DNA from: JAAFHB01 sp963675995
GTDB taxonomy: Bacteria; Bacteroidota; Bacteroidia; Bacteroidales; Prolixibacteraceae
Direction: 5' to 3'
Length of the DNA stretch: 64,000 bases
NCBI GenBank assembly: GCA_963675995.2
Contig: CAXXIY010000002.1
Coordinates: 2,914,001-2,978,000, forward strand
Below the pieces are notes generated by a model. That model ran no database searches, had not been told where the DNA came from, and saw only the letters and a list, made by a program, of their open reading frames with translations. Made by a program: the position numbers and the translations under genes. This document shows, piece after piece, positions 57,408 to 64,000 of the stretch (its first letter is position 1; every line of letters begins with the position of its first letter).

Positions 57408-59327
57408 TTATTTTAAAGTTAGTCTTGCTGCCATACCTCCACTTGGTTTTAGTGAAAACTTCAGAACATCTTTATCGGAGAGTTCCCTGTTTTCAATTTT
57501 TACCTTCGTCTCTGTTTTCACTTCATCACCTCCATCGGTATAAATCCGGGCAGTAATGTTTGTGTCTTTTCCCAAAAAGGAGAGGGGAATTTCGATTTCC
57601 CGGGCTGACTGATTGGTGATCGCCCCCAGATACCAGACATTGCCACTCCGCCTGGCAATCATAGCAAATTCACCCGGTTCTCCACCAATAAATTTTGTAT
57701 CGTCCCATACTGTCGGGATCGTTTTCCATAATTCCAGTTCAGGCGATAAATGACAATCACTGGTAACATCCTCACTCCAGAAAAGAAATTGGGCAGGACT
57801 GTAGTATAAAACCGGAAGTGCCAAACGGTGAGCAAAAGAGGTGGGTAATGCCTGCTTGCAATAACCAGGGGTATAGTCTCCTGCACCTATCACAAAACGG
57901 GTAAAAGGCAACATCGTCGTCTGATCAGCGTCAGGATTTTGTTCATTTCCATGTATTCCCTCCTGTGACATCAGATTGGGATAGGTACGGGAGAATCCTG
58001 ATGGCCGGTACTGATCATGCGGGTCAACCATGAGTTTGTACTTTGCTGCTTTCCTAACGATTTCGTGTAACCATTTTTGCCATTGCTGATTCCCTACCCT
58101 TACAAATCCGGGCTTTATCCCAACTACTCCCCATGATTTATAAAGCGGTAGAAGTTCGTCCGCCTGCCTTTCCAGCGCCTGATAATTGACATACAACCAG
58201 ACATCAATTTTCTTCGTTTTACCATATTCAATTACCTCTTTTACAGATAATCCCGTATGATCCTTAATGGGTAGGCCACTCATCGATCCTACCACATTGA
58301 TATGGCAAGCATCAGAAGCGTCATTATTCACCGGGCCATACCACCCTGCATCGAAAATGATCCCGCCCAATCCATGGCTTGCAGCGTAGTCAATACAGTC
58401 TTTGGCACCCTTTGTGGACAATGTAATATCCCTGACAATTTTTTCAGGTTTGATCCATGAGCAGTCCCCTATCTGGTTTGGCTCATTCAGATTCAATAGC
58501 AAATAGTTGTGTTCAGTCAGTGCTCCGGCGGTCTTCCCAATCAAAACAACCCTCCAGGGGGAATATTCACCCTTGCGGATATTTGCCTCTCCACGCAGCT
58601 GCATTTTGGCTCCGTTAGTTACTGGCTTGATATAGGATCTTGGATAATTATCATTCGCTGTTTCAGCAATACACAGAAAGTTTGTTGCTGCTTTGGTTAA
58701 TAAAGGGAGCTCACAGTTTGGTTTTAAATTACCAATTGGTTGTCTGGAATAGGTTCCTTGCGAGCTCTGTCCATATTCCACCCAGACATCCGATTTTTCC
58801 GGAAATTTAAATTCGGTGAATTCATCAACGACATTTAGAATTTCATTTTTTTTGATCGAAGGAAAACTATACCTGATTGCTATTCCTTCATTATATGCCC
58901 TGAAGTGAATAACCAGTTGCCTGTGGGGTAGAATGTACTCTTCCAGATTTATGGTAAGTTCATTGTAATTGTCAGGGTAGCTGTTTCTTTCCCCGTAAAT
59001 GGGCGTCCATGTCGATTCGCTGTGGATGATACGCTGATTGATTACTTTGAAACAGCTGCTTAATTCAGGTTCACCACCAATAATAAATCCCAGTCGGGAT
59101 GGCAAAATGATTGCACTTTCTTCGTAAGCCACTTCAAAATAGGGTGCATCGGGACTATTACCACCATAATTATAAACAGAAAGCTTTTGAAGCGAAAAAG
59201 ATATTTTAATCTTATTGTCGGGCGATTTGACCGATATTTTATCCTCAGCCATCAGTTGTGTGCCACAGAAAAAGCTAAATAAGATTGCCAGGAATGAGGT
59301 ACTTTGAAAGTTTGCTATTGATCTCAA
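57408..59327 (-). CDS. GH97-family glycosidase, apparently of the inverting (SusB-like) type
   Basis: A 639-residue secreted enzyme; the start is TTG, followed by a signal peptide (about 1-27). Domains: N-terminal super-sandwich (about 30-285), (beta/alpha)8 barrel (about 295-545) and a C-terminal sheet. In retaining GH97 members the nucleophile Asp lies in GIKxDF; here the text is VVGIKPGFV with G407 at that place, as in inverting SusB. D438 (DPHDQY) stands where SusB has a base Glu, while E456 and E462 (SQEGIHGNE) are kept. An alpha-glucoside or alpha-galactoside substrate is likely. UROD-like gene follows after 5 bp. Confidence 0.85.
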   Translation of the reverse strand: MRSIANFQSTSFLAILFSFFCGTQLMAEDKISVKSPDNKIKISFSLQKLSVYNYGGNSPDAPYFEVAYEESAIILPSRLGFIIGGEPELSSCFKVINQRIIHSESTWTPIYGERNSYPDNYNELTINLEEYILPHRQLVIHFRAYNEGIAIRYSFPSIKKNEILNVVDEFTEFKFPEKSDVWVEYGQSSQGTYSRQPIGNLKPNCELPLLTKAATNFLCIAETANDNYPRSYIKPVTNGAKMQLRGEANIRKGEYSPWRVVLIGKTAGALTEHNYLLLNLNEPNQIGDCSWIKPEKIVRDITLSTKGAKDCIDYAASHGLGGIIFDAGWYGPVNNDASDACHINVVGSMSGLPIKDHTGLSVKEVIEYGKTKKIDVWLYVNYQALERQADELLPLYKSWGVVGIKPGFVRVGNQQWQKWLHEIVRKAAKYKLMVDPHDQYRPSGFSRTYPNLMSQEGIHGNEQNPDADQTTMLPFTRFVIGAGDYTPGYCKQALPTSFAHRLALPVLYYSPAQFLFWSEDVTSDCHLSPELELWKTIPTVWDDTKFIGGEPGEFAMIARRSGNVWYLGAITNQSAREIEIPLSFLGKDTNITARIYTDGGDEVKTETKVKIENRELSDKDVLKFSLKPSGGMAARLTLK

Positions 59328-59354
59328 TTGGAAATGGATGTTAAATTGGTAATT

Positions 59355-59366
59355 ACAAAGGTGCAG
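59355..59366 (-). promoter_or_regulatory. promoter-like motif of the GH97 gene
   Basis: CTGCACCTTTGT on the minus strand, with CACCTTTG as a near -7 box 28 bp before the TTG start. The identical 12 bases lie before the beta-helix gene at 62433. Confidence 0.45.
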
Positions 59367-59408
59367 ATTTTTAAACTAAAAAGGATGAGTTTATATAAAG
59401 TTTTACAC

Positions 59409-60225
59409 TTTAAGCTGAATTGTGACCCACTTTCTGCAGTTCGGCAAATGGAAAATCCGAAATTCTTTTATAATAACTTGCCAGTTGGAGCAACCGAAAT
59501 CTTGGATGAAATACACCAGATATCTCATCCGGGTATTGTATTAAAATTGGCACTTATGAATTTTTAAATCTGAGTATAATAGCACCAGGTTCACCTACTC
59601 TAACTGCTAAAAAAGAATTTCGCGACGCTCTTACAGGTAAGAAATTACGATTTTTTTACCACCTGTATTATGGAGTGAATGTTGAAGTGACTTTGGGATA
59701 TCCGATTTTGACAAAAGGTTGATGAAGGGTGGATTGCCAGAATTTCTGTTGTCGGAAACTAAAAAAGTAGAATTGTTTTCTAAATGGATAAACAGTTATT
59801 ATGCCAGGAATATTCAGGAACCATGCAGAATCAGAAACTGAGTAAGGTTTCTGATTTTAATGAATTTGCCTTTTATGTAAAGTGATGGAATGCAAGAAAT
59901 TACTTCACTCGCAAAAGTGAGTGGAATGAGGAGACCAACGGTTATGGCACCTATTGAAGCGATGACAGTGGCGAATGCGATCTATTTAGTTCAACCATTC
60001 TTTGGTGGCAGTAAAGAAGGAGATCGTAAAGCGTCCCAAGGTGGTTGGTTTTGATACTGGATTTTTTGCTTACCATAAAGGGGGATTGAAATCAGGGAAA
60101 CTGACTGTGGTCTTTTATGGAAACACCTTGTGCCCGATATGTTTCGTGTGCATTATGAAATTGTATTTTACTGGCAGGATAAAGATATAAGTGAAATTGA
60201 TTTTAGGAATACGGAAATAAACAAT
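59409..60225 (+). pseudogene. remnant of a DUF4143-type AAA ATPase
   Basis: Pieces in changing frames read NCDPLSAVRQMENPKFFYNN, ILDEIHQISHPGIVLKLA, KKEFRDALTGKKLRFF, DKRLMKGGLPEFLLSETKKV, WINSYYARNIQEPCRIRN, KVSGMRRPTVMAPIEAMTVA and finally VHYEIVFYWQDKDISEIDF. This is the conserved order of the ATPases with a C-terminal DUF4143 nuclease-like domain that are abundant in Bacteroidota. The Walker A part at the front is missing, and several stops and frameshifts are present. It is sandwiched between two minus-strand glycan genes. Confidence 0.8.
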
Positions 60226-60240
60226 TTTTGGTCCTTTTGT

Positions 60241-62433
60241 TCAATGAACCCAAACTACACGATCATTGCTTTGATATAGCCCTATCTTGTCAAATGGAAT
60301 CTGCTTAAAGCCACTCTTCAGGGCGGGGGAACCAGCCTTCAACTGAAATTTACCCCGTTCGGGATTCTCCGGATTAACAAAAAGAGGGTCAGTGATCACA
60401 AAGCTTTTCGACAACTTATCCTCTACCTCTGTATTCGTGGAAACAACATTGTCTTCCATAGTCAGATAGGGGCGGGCCTTTTTCTCAACAGAGGTGGACC
60501 AGAATCCTTTGGCTTTATCCCAACTGCCTCCAACACAAATATTATGCGAAACAATATTCCCTTTCGGCGCCTTGGGTTCGTCGTTGAGAATATTGATCAA
60601 TTTTGGATAACGTGTGCTGTAGGGTGGCTGGTCATACAAAGTTCCCAATATGGTCCCTTTTTGTTGCGCCTCCTTTATCCACATTTCAGGATGATCGTGC
60701 ATCCAGCCCATTCCCCGCGCATCGATATGGAGAGAAGGAACACAATCGATAAAGATGTTGTTTATCAAGCTATTATCCCTGCCTCCACCTATCATCATGG
60801 CACGGGTTACCTTGTTAAATATATTCCCAATCACATCGGCTGATGAAAACGCATCATCGAGATAAATACCAACACACCCCTTTCCTTCAAAACCTGATAT
60901 ATCGTGCAGATAATTATAGCGGATCACATTTCCGCGCATGGTCCAGTTCCTCCCTGCATAAATTGCCCCTGCATCATTTGATTCGTAGCAAACATCATTG
61001 ATGTTGTTGTATTCCATTAAATGGTCATTTCCCATAAAGTAGATCGCCATATGTGGAAGATGTGCAATAGCGTTATGAGTGGCACGATTCCCAACACCGA
61101 AAATTGATATTCCAGGGTTGCTTATCCGTTTAATCCTGGCAACGTGGTGGATATCATTATTATCTGCAAAACAATGAGCCGCCTGAAGTGTTATCCGATC
61201 ACCAGCATCAATACTAACTCCTCCTGCGCCAACATCGTAGATCTCGCATCCGGCTACTCCATTGGCATTTCCACCTTTAATTGTAACTCCCCAGTCTCCC
61301 GAATTTCGGATCATACAGCCGACAACTAAATTGTTCCTGCAATCCTCCATTTTAACCACCGTTTCGCGACATCCCTCAAGGATCATCCCTTTCAATGTTA
61401 AAAAGGAGACACCATTCATGTTAATGATATTTTTATTGAGTGTAACATAAGCCTGCCCTTCTTTAATATCGGAAGGAGGATAGAAATAGAGTACTCCGGC
61501 CTCCCTGTCGATAGAATATTCTCCTGGTTCATCAATTTCCGAAAGCAGGTTAAATCCATAAAACCATTGTCCGAGGCGATAGCCGTAATGATGATAAGGA
61601 GGGAGTACCTCTATCAGTTTTTTTGTAGTATCAATGGCAGCAATTTTATGGCGCTGTTCGCTCCAATCCCAAAACCAATATCCATGAACCCAGGCATCCT
61701 TTTCAGTTTTCCATTTGGCAATCCGGGGGTCATCATAATTGAATTTCCCAACCTGATCGCCCTTGGTTCCCCTGACATCAACAGGATTTTCGTTCAGTAA
61801 TCCGGTTATTTTAACAAAACCTTTATTGGGGTAGCGTGATAACCACATCGGTTGATCGTTGAAAAACAACTCCATTCCGCCACCGCCCGGTGAACCAAAA
61901 TCCTTTAAACCGATAGTTGAAAGGTCCGACTGATAAATTTTACCCCTTACCTCAGGGGCAAATTTTTCCAAAATAGATTTGTCTGAAACTAACTCCCATT
62001 TAACCAGGATTTTGCCACCTGTCAATCGTACCTCATTTCCAGTTTCACCGTAATAGACAATACGCGATAGCGAGTCTGTACCGCCATCCTGTGCTTTCAA
62101 CTCAACAGGTTCTGACAGTTCATAAACCCCCTTTTGTACCTCTACACCTATAATCCCTTTCGGAAGTTTCTTAGATTCTCTCAATACACGGATTGCATCG
62201 CGTGCCCCCCTGAGTGTTGCAAAAGGGCCATCTGTCTTATCCTTGTTAGGTTGCTTCAGCATACCTGACCAACTGTCATTCCCTGTGGTAGCAACAAATA
62301 ACCTCAGTCCAAACTTAAGGGTTGAGGCCTCTGTTGTGGAACAGACAAACATGTTGAGCAAAATAACTGCAATTAATAAATGGCAGATTTTCAATGTTAC
62401 GCACTTTAAGTGGTTATGGAATAATTTTTTCAT
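60241..62433 (-). CDS. secreted right-handed parallel beta-helix protein
   Basis: A 730-residue protein with a leader (about 13-37). It opens LRLFVATTGNDSWSGMLKQP, followed by ATLRGARDAIRVLRESKKLP, the pattern of GH120-like and related beta-helix glycosidase-type proteins. Beta-helix coils follow (about 330-560: NGVSFLTLKGMILEGCRETV, NDIHHVARIKRI, YFMGNDHLMEYNNIND). No catalytic residue can be fixed by eye. It differs from the other beta-helix protein of this locus by lacking the CBM9 tail. It has its own promoter-like box and appears to be a single-gene unit; substrate unknown. Confidence 0.75.
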   Translation of the reverse strand: MKKLFHNHLKCVTLKICHLLIAVILLNMFVCSTTEASTLKFGLRLFVATTGNDSWSGMLKQPNKDKTDGPFATLRGARDAIRVLRESKKLPKGIIGVEVQKGVYELSEPVELKAQDGGTDSLSRIVYYGETGNEVRLTGGKILVKWELVSDKSILEKFAPEVRGKIYQSDLSTIGLKDFGSPGGGGMELFFNDQPMWLSRYPNKGFVKITGLLNENPVDVRGTKGDQVGKFNYDDPRIAKWKTEKDAWVHGYWFWDWSEQRHKIAAIDTTKKLIEVLPPYHHYGYRLGQWFYGFNLLSEIDEPGEYSIDREAGVLYFYPPSDIKEGQAYVTLNKNIINMNGVSFLTLKGMILEGCRETVVKMEDCRNNLVVGCMIRNSGDWGVTIKGGNANGVAGCEIYDVGAGGVSIDAGDRITLQAAHCFADNNDIHHVARIKRISNPGISIFGVGNRATHNAIAHLPHMAIYFMGNDHLMEYNNINDVCYESNDAGAIYAGRNWTMRGNVIRYNYLHDISGFEGKGCVGIYLDDAFSSADVIGNIFNKVTRAMMIGGGRDNSLINNIFIDCVPSLHIDARGMGWMHDHPEMWIKEAQQKGTILGTLYDQPPYSTRYPKLINILNDEPKAPKGNIVSHNICVGGSWDKAKGFWSTSVEKKARPYLTMEDNVVSTNTEVEDKLSKSFVITDPLFVNPENPERGKFQLKAGSPALKSGFKQIPFDKIGLYQSNDRVVWVH

Positions 62434-62463
62434 TTCTTATAATGTAGTTTTAACCTCGCTCTT

Positions 62464-62475
62464 ACAAAGGTGCAG
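62464..62475 (-). promoter_or_regulatory. promoter-like motif of the beta-helix gene
   Basis: CTGCACCTTTGT on the minus strand, identical to the block before GH97; the CACCTTTG core lies 31 bp before the ATG. Confidence 0.45.
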
Positions 62476-62568
62476 TTTTTTTGGGGTAAAAGCCTGCGAT
62501 TATAAGATGAAATTTGAAATATTTAATTTCCGGATCTTCGCAACTATAAACGGTATCGGGCATTAAAA

Positions 62569-62775
62569 ATGTCTGGTTCTGCCTTCCATCAAAGCGAAGC
62601 TAATGCTATCATAATAAAAAATAATAAAAACGTAAGAATAGAGGCAACTCGTCAAACAGGTTGTGAGTTGTTGTTTGATCCCCGTGGACTTTCATACGAC
62701 TTTATAAATTTTAAGGATAATGGCTACTATTTGAACATATATCCTATTGATATTACGAAAGTAATGACAAAATGA
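62569..62775 (+). CDS. small hypothetical ORF, possibly a gene remnant
   Basis: A 68-codon plus-strand ORF in an otherwise gene-free 430-bp stretch. Its product (IIIKNNKNVRIEATRQTGCE, then SYDFINFKDNGYYLNIYPID) looks like real protein and like the C-terminal end of a larger domain, but I do not recognise the family. No convincing ribosome binding site or promoter was seen. Given the remnants nearby, a leftover 3' end of a lost gene is as likely as a small gene. Confidence 0.3.
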   Translation: MSGSAFHQSEANAIIIKNNKNVRIEATRQTGCELLFDPRGLSYDFINFKDNGYYLNIYPIDITKVMTK

Positions 62776-62867
62776 TTTCAATAATCAATTTAATTACAAT
62801 CAATTTCAGGATATTCCGATACTCTATTTTTGAGTGAGATTATCGATGAAAATTAATTGTTTATAAT

Positions 62868-63806
62868 TTATTTCAATATAGAAGCCAGAACGGAAGAAAG
62901 GGCAATATTATCGGCTCCCCCGCGGTGAATAATCACTGAATAATTAAGGATTAAAGGTTTGGATTTGGGAATGGCTACCGTTCGGTTTCCGGGCCAGGCA
63001 CAATTCTGCATGCTCCTCTCCTTCCGGATAATCCATTTCTCCGGAAAATCTGGATTTGTAGGGTGGCAGATCATCATTATGCCGGCCATTTTGCCATCTT
63101 TCCCGACCGGACCCGAAATATCCATCTCCGCACCAGCAGTAACCGCAAGATTCTGAGGAATCACCTCTGCCCCACTACTGGTGAATTTCATTCCCTGAAC
63201 CAGTGGAATCCGGACCGAAAAGCCGCTGTACCCCTTTTCATCCTCCGAACCTCCTATCCTGATTCCATCTTCCAGAGCATTGAGCTCCAAGCAAAAATCA
63301 ATGCGCCTGCAACCGTTCATTTCCGGGAAGATATGTATTTTTGTATTCTCAAGTAAAACCGCACTCTGGACTCCCTTTTTAAGCCAATAGGGACTCTTCC
63401 ATAGCACTTTTACAGTAAGAATGCCAGTTGAATTCTCACCTTTTGAAAAACTCAGTTTGGTAACTTCCTGCGAAAAGTTCTCACACATCCAGGGATCGCC
63501 AAGCCGTACATGATCACACCACAGTTGATGCCAGCTCCAGAATATTCCGCGATGATGAAAATGATCCGAAGGAAAATCCTCAGTCAGAATCTCTCCGTCC
63601 ACACCATAAACCGGATGGAGGTAGTTGGATCTTGCATATTTACCATCCATCGATTTGGGGACCTTTTGATAGAAAAACACCTTCTTGTTGCCCTCCTTGA
63701 TCCAGGCTCCGTCTTTTGTTGTCTCCATTTCAATCGGCTGAGATCTCACCGCAGAAGCTACTGCAAAAACCATAAAAAGGAGGAGATATTTATTAACCAT
63801 AATCAT
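62868..63806 (-). CDS. secreted DUF6807 (PmoA-like) family protein
   Basis: A 312-residue protein with a signal peptide (about 4-22). The family text is clear: NYLHPVYGVDGEILTEDFP, then DHFHHRGIFWSWHQ, with a His-rich cluster (DHFHHRG) that could bind metal, and MICHPTNPDFPEKW near the C-terminus. Members are called DUF6807 or 'methane oxygenase PmoA' in databases, the latter a misleading name; they are frequent in Bacteroidota and Planctomycetota glycan loci with unknown activity. It is the first gene of the minus-strand block in the window; the start at the second ATG (MVNKYLL) is equally possible. Confidence 0.8.
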   Translation of the reverse strand: MIMVNKYLLLFMVFAVASAVRSQPIEMETTKDGAWIKEGNKKVFFYQKVPKSMDGKYARSNYLHPVYGVDGEILTEDFPSDHFHHRGIFWSWHQLWCDHVRLGDPWMCENFSQEVTKLSFSKGENSTGILTVKVLWKSPYWLKKGVQSAVLLENTKIHIFPEMNGCRRIDFCLELNALEDGIRIGGSEDEKGYSGFSVRIPLVQGMKFTSSGAEVIPQNLAVTAGAEMDISGPVGKDGKMAGIMMICHPTNPDFPEKWIIRKERSMQNCAWPGNRTVAIPKSKPLILNYSVIIHRGGADNIALSSVLASILK

Positions 63807-63885
63807 TTGGATTTATTCTGACAGTTATTCAAAATCTGAATTTGAGATCTATATAAACAAATAAATAGCGTCTTAAAAGGTAAAA

Positions 63886-63997
63886 AACCGCAAAGATCGT
63901 CGAAGTTCGCCATCTGGCGGATCACAATATTCGCAAAGCCTTAAAAACAACTTTATAGCTTTGTGTGCATTGCGACTACTTCGCGTTCTTTGCGGTT
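63886..63997. repeat. intergenic inverted-repeat element (AACCGCAAAGA arms)
   Basis: AACCGCAAAGA (63886-63896) and TCTTTGCGGTT (63987-63997) are perfect 11-bp arms about 112 bp apart end to end, with further partly paired GCAAAG/CTTTG text inside. The wording (TTCGCGTTCTTTGCGG) is like dispersed intergenic repeats of Bacteroidota genomes. It is not coding. The window ends just after it. Confidence 0.55.
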
Positions 63998-64000
63998 AAT

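Noticed and set aside
1..64000. CRISPR array, tRNA or rRNA genes
   Set aside because: No regularly spaced direct repeats, no cloverleaf-like segments with conserved T-loop text and no rRNA text were noticed in the gaps between genes.

Overview
The window looks like a chromosomal segment of a glycan-degrading Bacteroidota, probably Bacteroidales/Marinilabiliales-like. The evidence is two complete ECF sigma / FecR anti-sigma / SusC / SusD sets, many secreted glycoside hydrolases, lipoprotein and Tat-type leaders, and Bacteroidota -7 promoter boxes (TAnnTTTG) upstream of several genes. Family assignments rest on motif reading, not on database searches. No tRNA, rRNA or CRISPR was seen.

Region 1 (1-26.9 kb, mostly + strand) is a polysaccharide utilisation locus with a rhamnose theme. 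It holds the tail of a GH106 protein, a sugar isomerase, a GH39-like enzyme, a GH106-like lipoprotein, a large GH20/GH67-like protein, a GH43-like enzyme and a GH78 alpha-L-rhamnosidase. These are followed by ECF sigma, FecR, SusC, SusD and a Gfo/Idh/MocA oxidoreductase. Three genes that look unrelated to glycan use (nitrilase-fold hydrolase, truA, aldehyde dehydrogenase) sit inside it at 10.6-13.9 kb. The locus ends in decayed glycosidase genes (26.9-28.4 kb): 1.1 kb in one frame with seven TGA/TAG stops.

Region 2 (28.6-36.95 kb, - strand) is the least ordinary part. It is a tight five-gene run: a sensor kinase with two c-type-heme-like CxxCH/Cx4CH motifs in its periplasmic domain, an NtrC-class sigma-54 activator, an archaemetzincin, a two-domain retropepsin-like protease, and a secreted protein with four tandem glycogen-binding (CBM48/AMPK-type) domains. 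Upstream lies a gene for a PstS-like binding protein fused through one membrane helix to a degenerate GcvH-like domain. That gene is preceded by a good sigma-54 promoter match and, about 75 bp further up, an 11-bp-arm palindrome placed like an enhancer site. A truncated, nonsense-mutated copy of the same C-terminus follows it. I propose that the kinase/activator pair controls this binding-protein gene; the function of the whole is unknown.

Region 3 (37.3-63.8 kb, - strand) is a second utilisation locus. In transcription order it holds a DUF6807 protein, a beta-helix protein, GH97, a UROD-like protein, a beta-helix/CBM9 protein, GH31, an intact IS4-family element, ECF sigma, FecR, SusC, SusD, Gfo/Idh/MocA, an SGNH esterase and GH78. 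The IS sits exactly between the GH31 stop codon and the sigma gene, with terminal repeats and a target duplication. Between these genes are remnants of a DUF4143-type ATPase and a DUF2442 protein. The two SusC genes are each preceded by a strong hairpin after the fecR stop.

Together the two loci suggest import and breakdown of rhamnose-decorated plant-type glycans. Outer-membrane SusCD would capture oligosaccharides, the periplasmic GH78/GH106/GH39/GH43/GH31/GH97 enzymes and an esterase would trim them, and FecR/ECF pairs would sense uptake.
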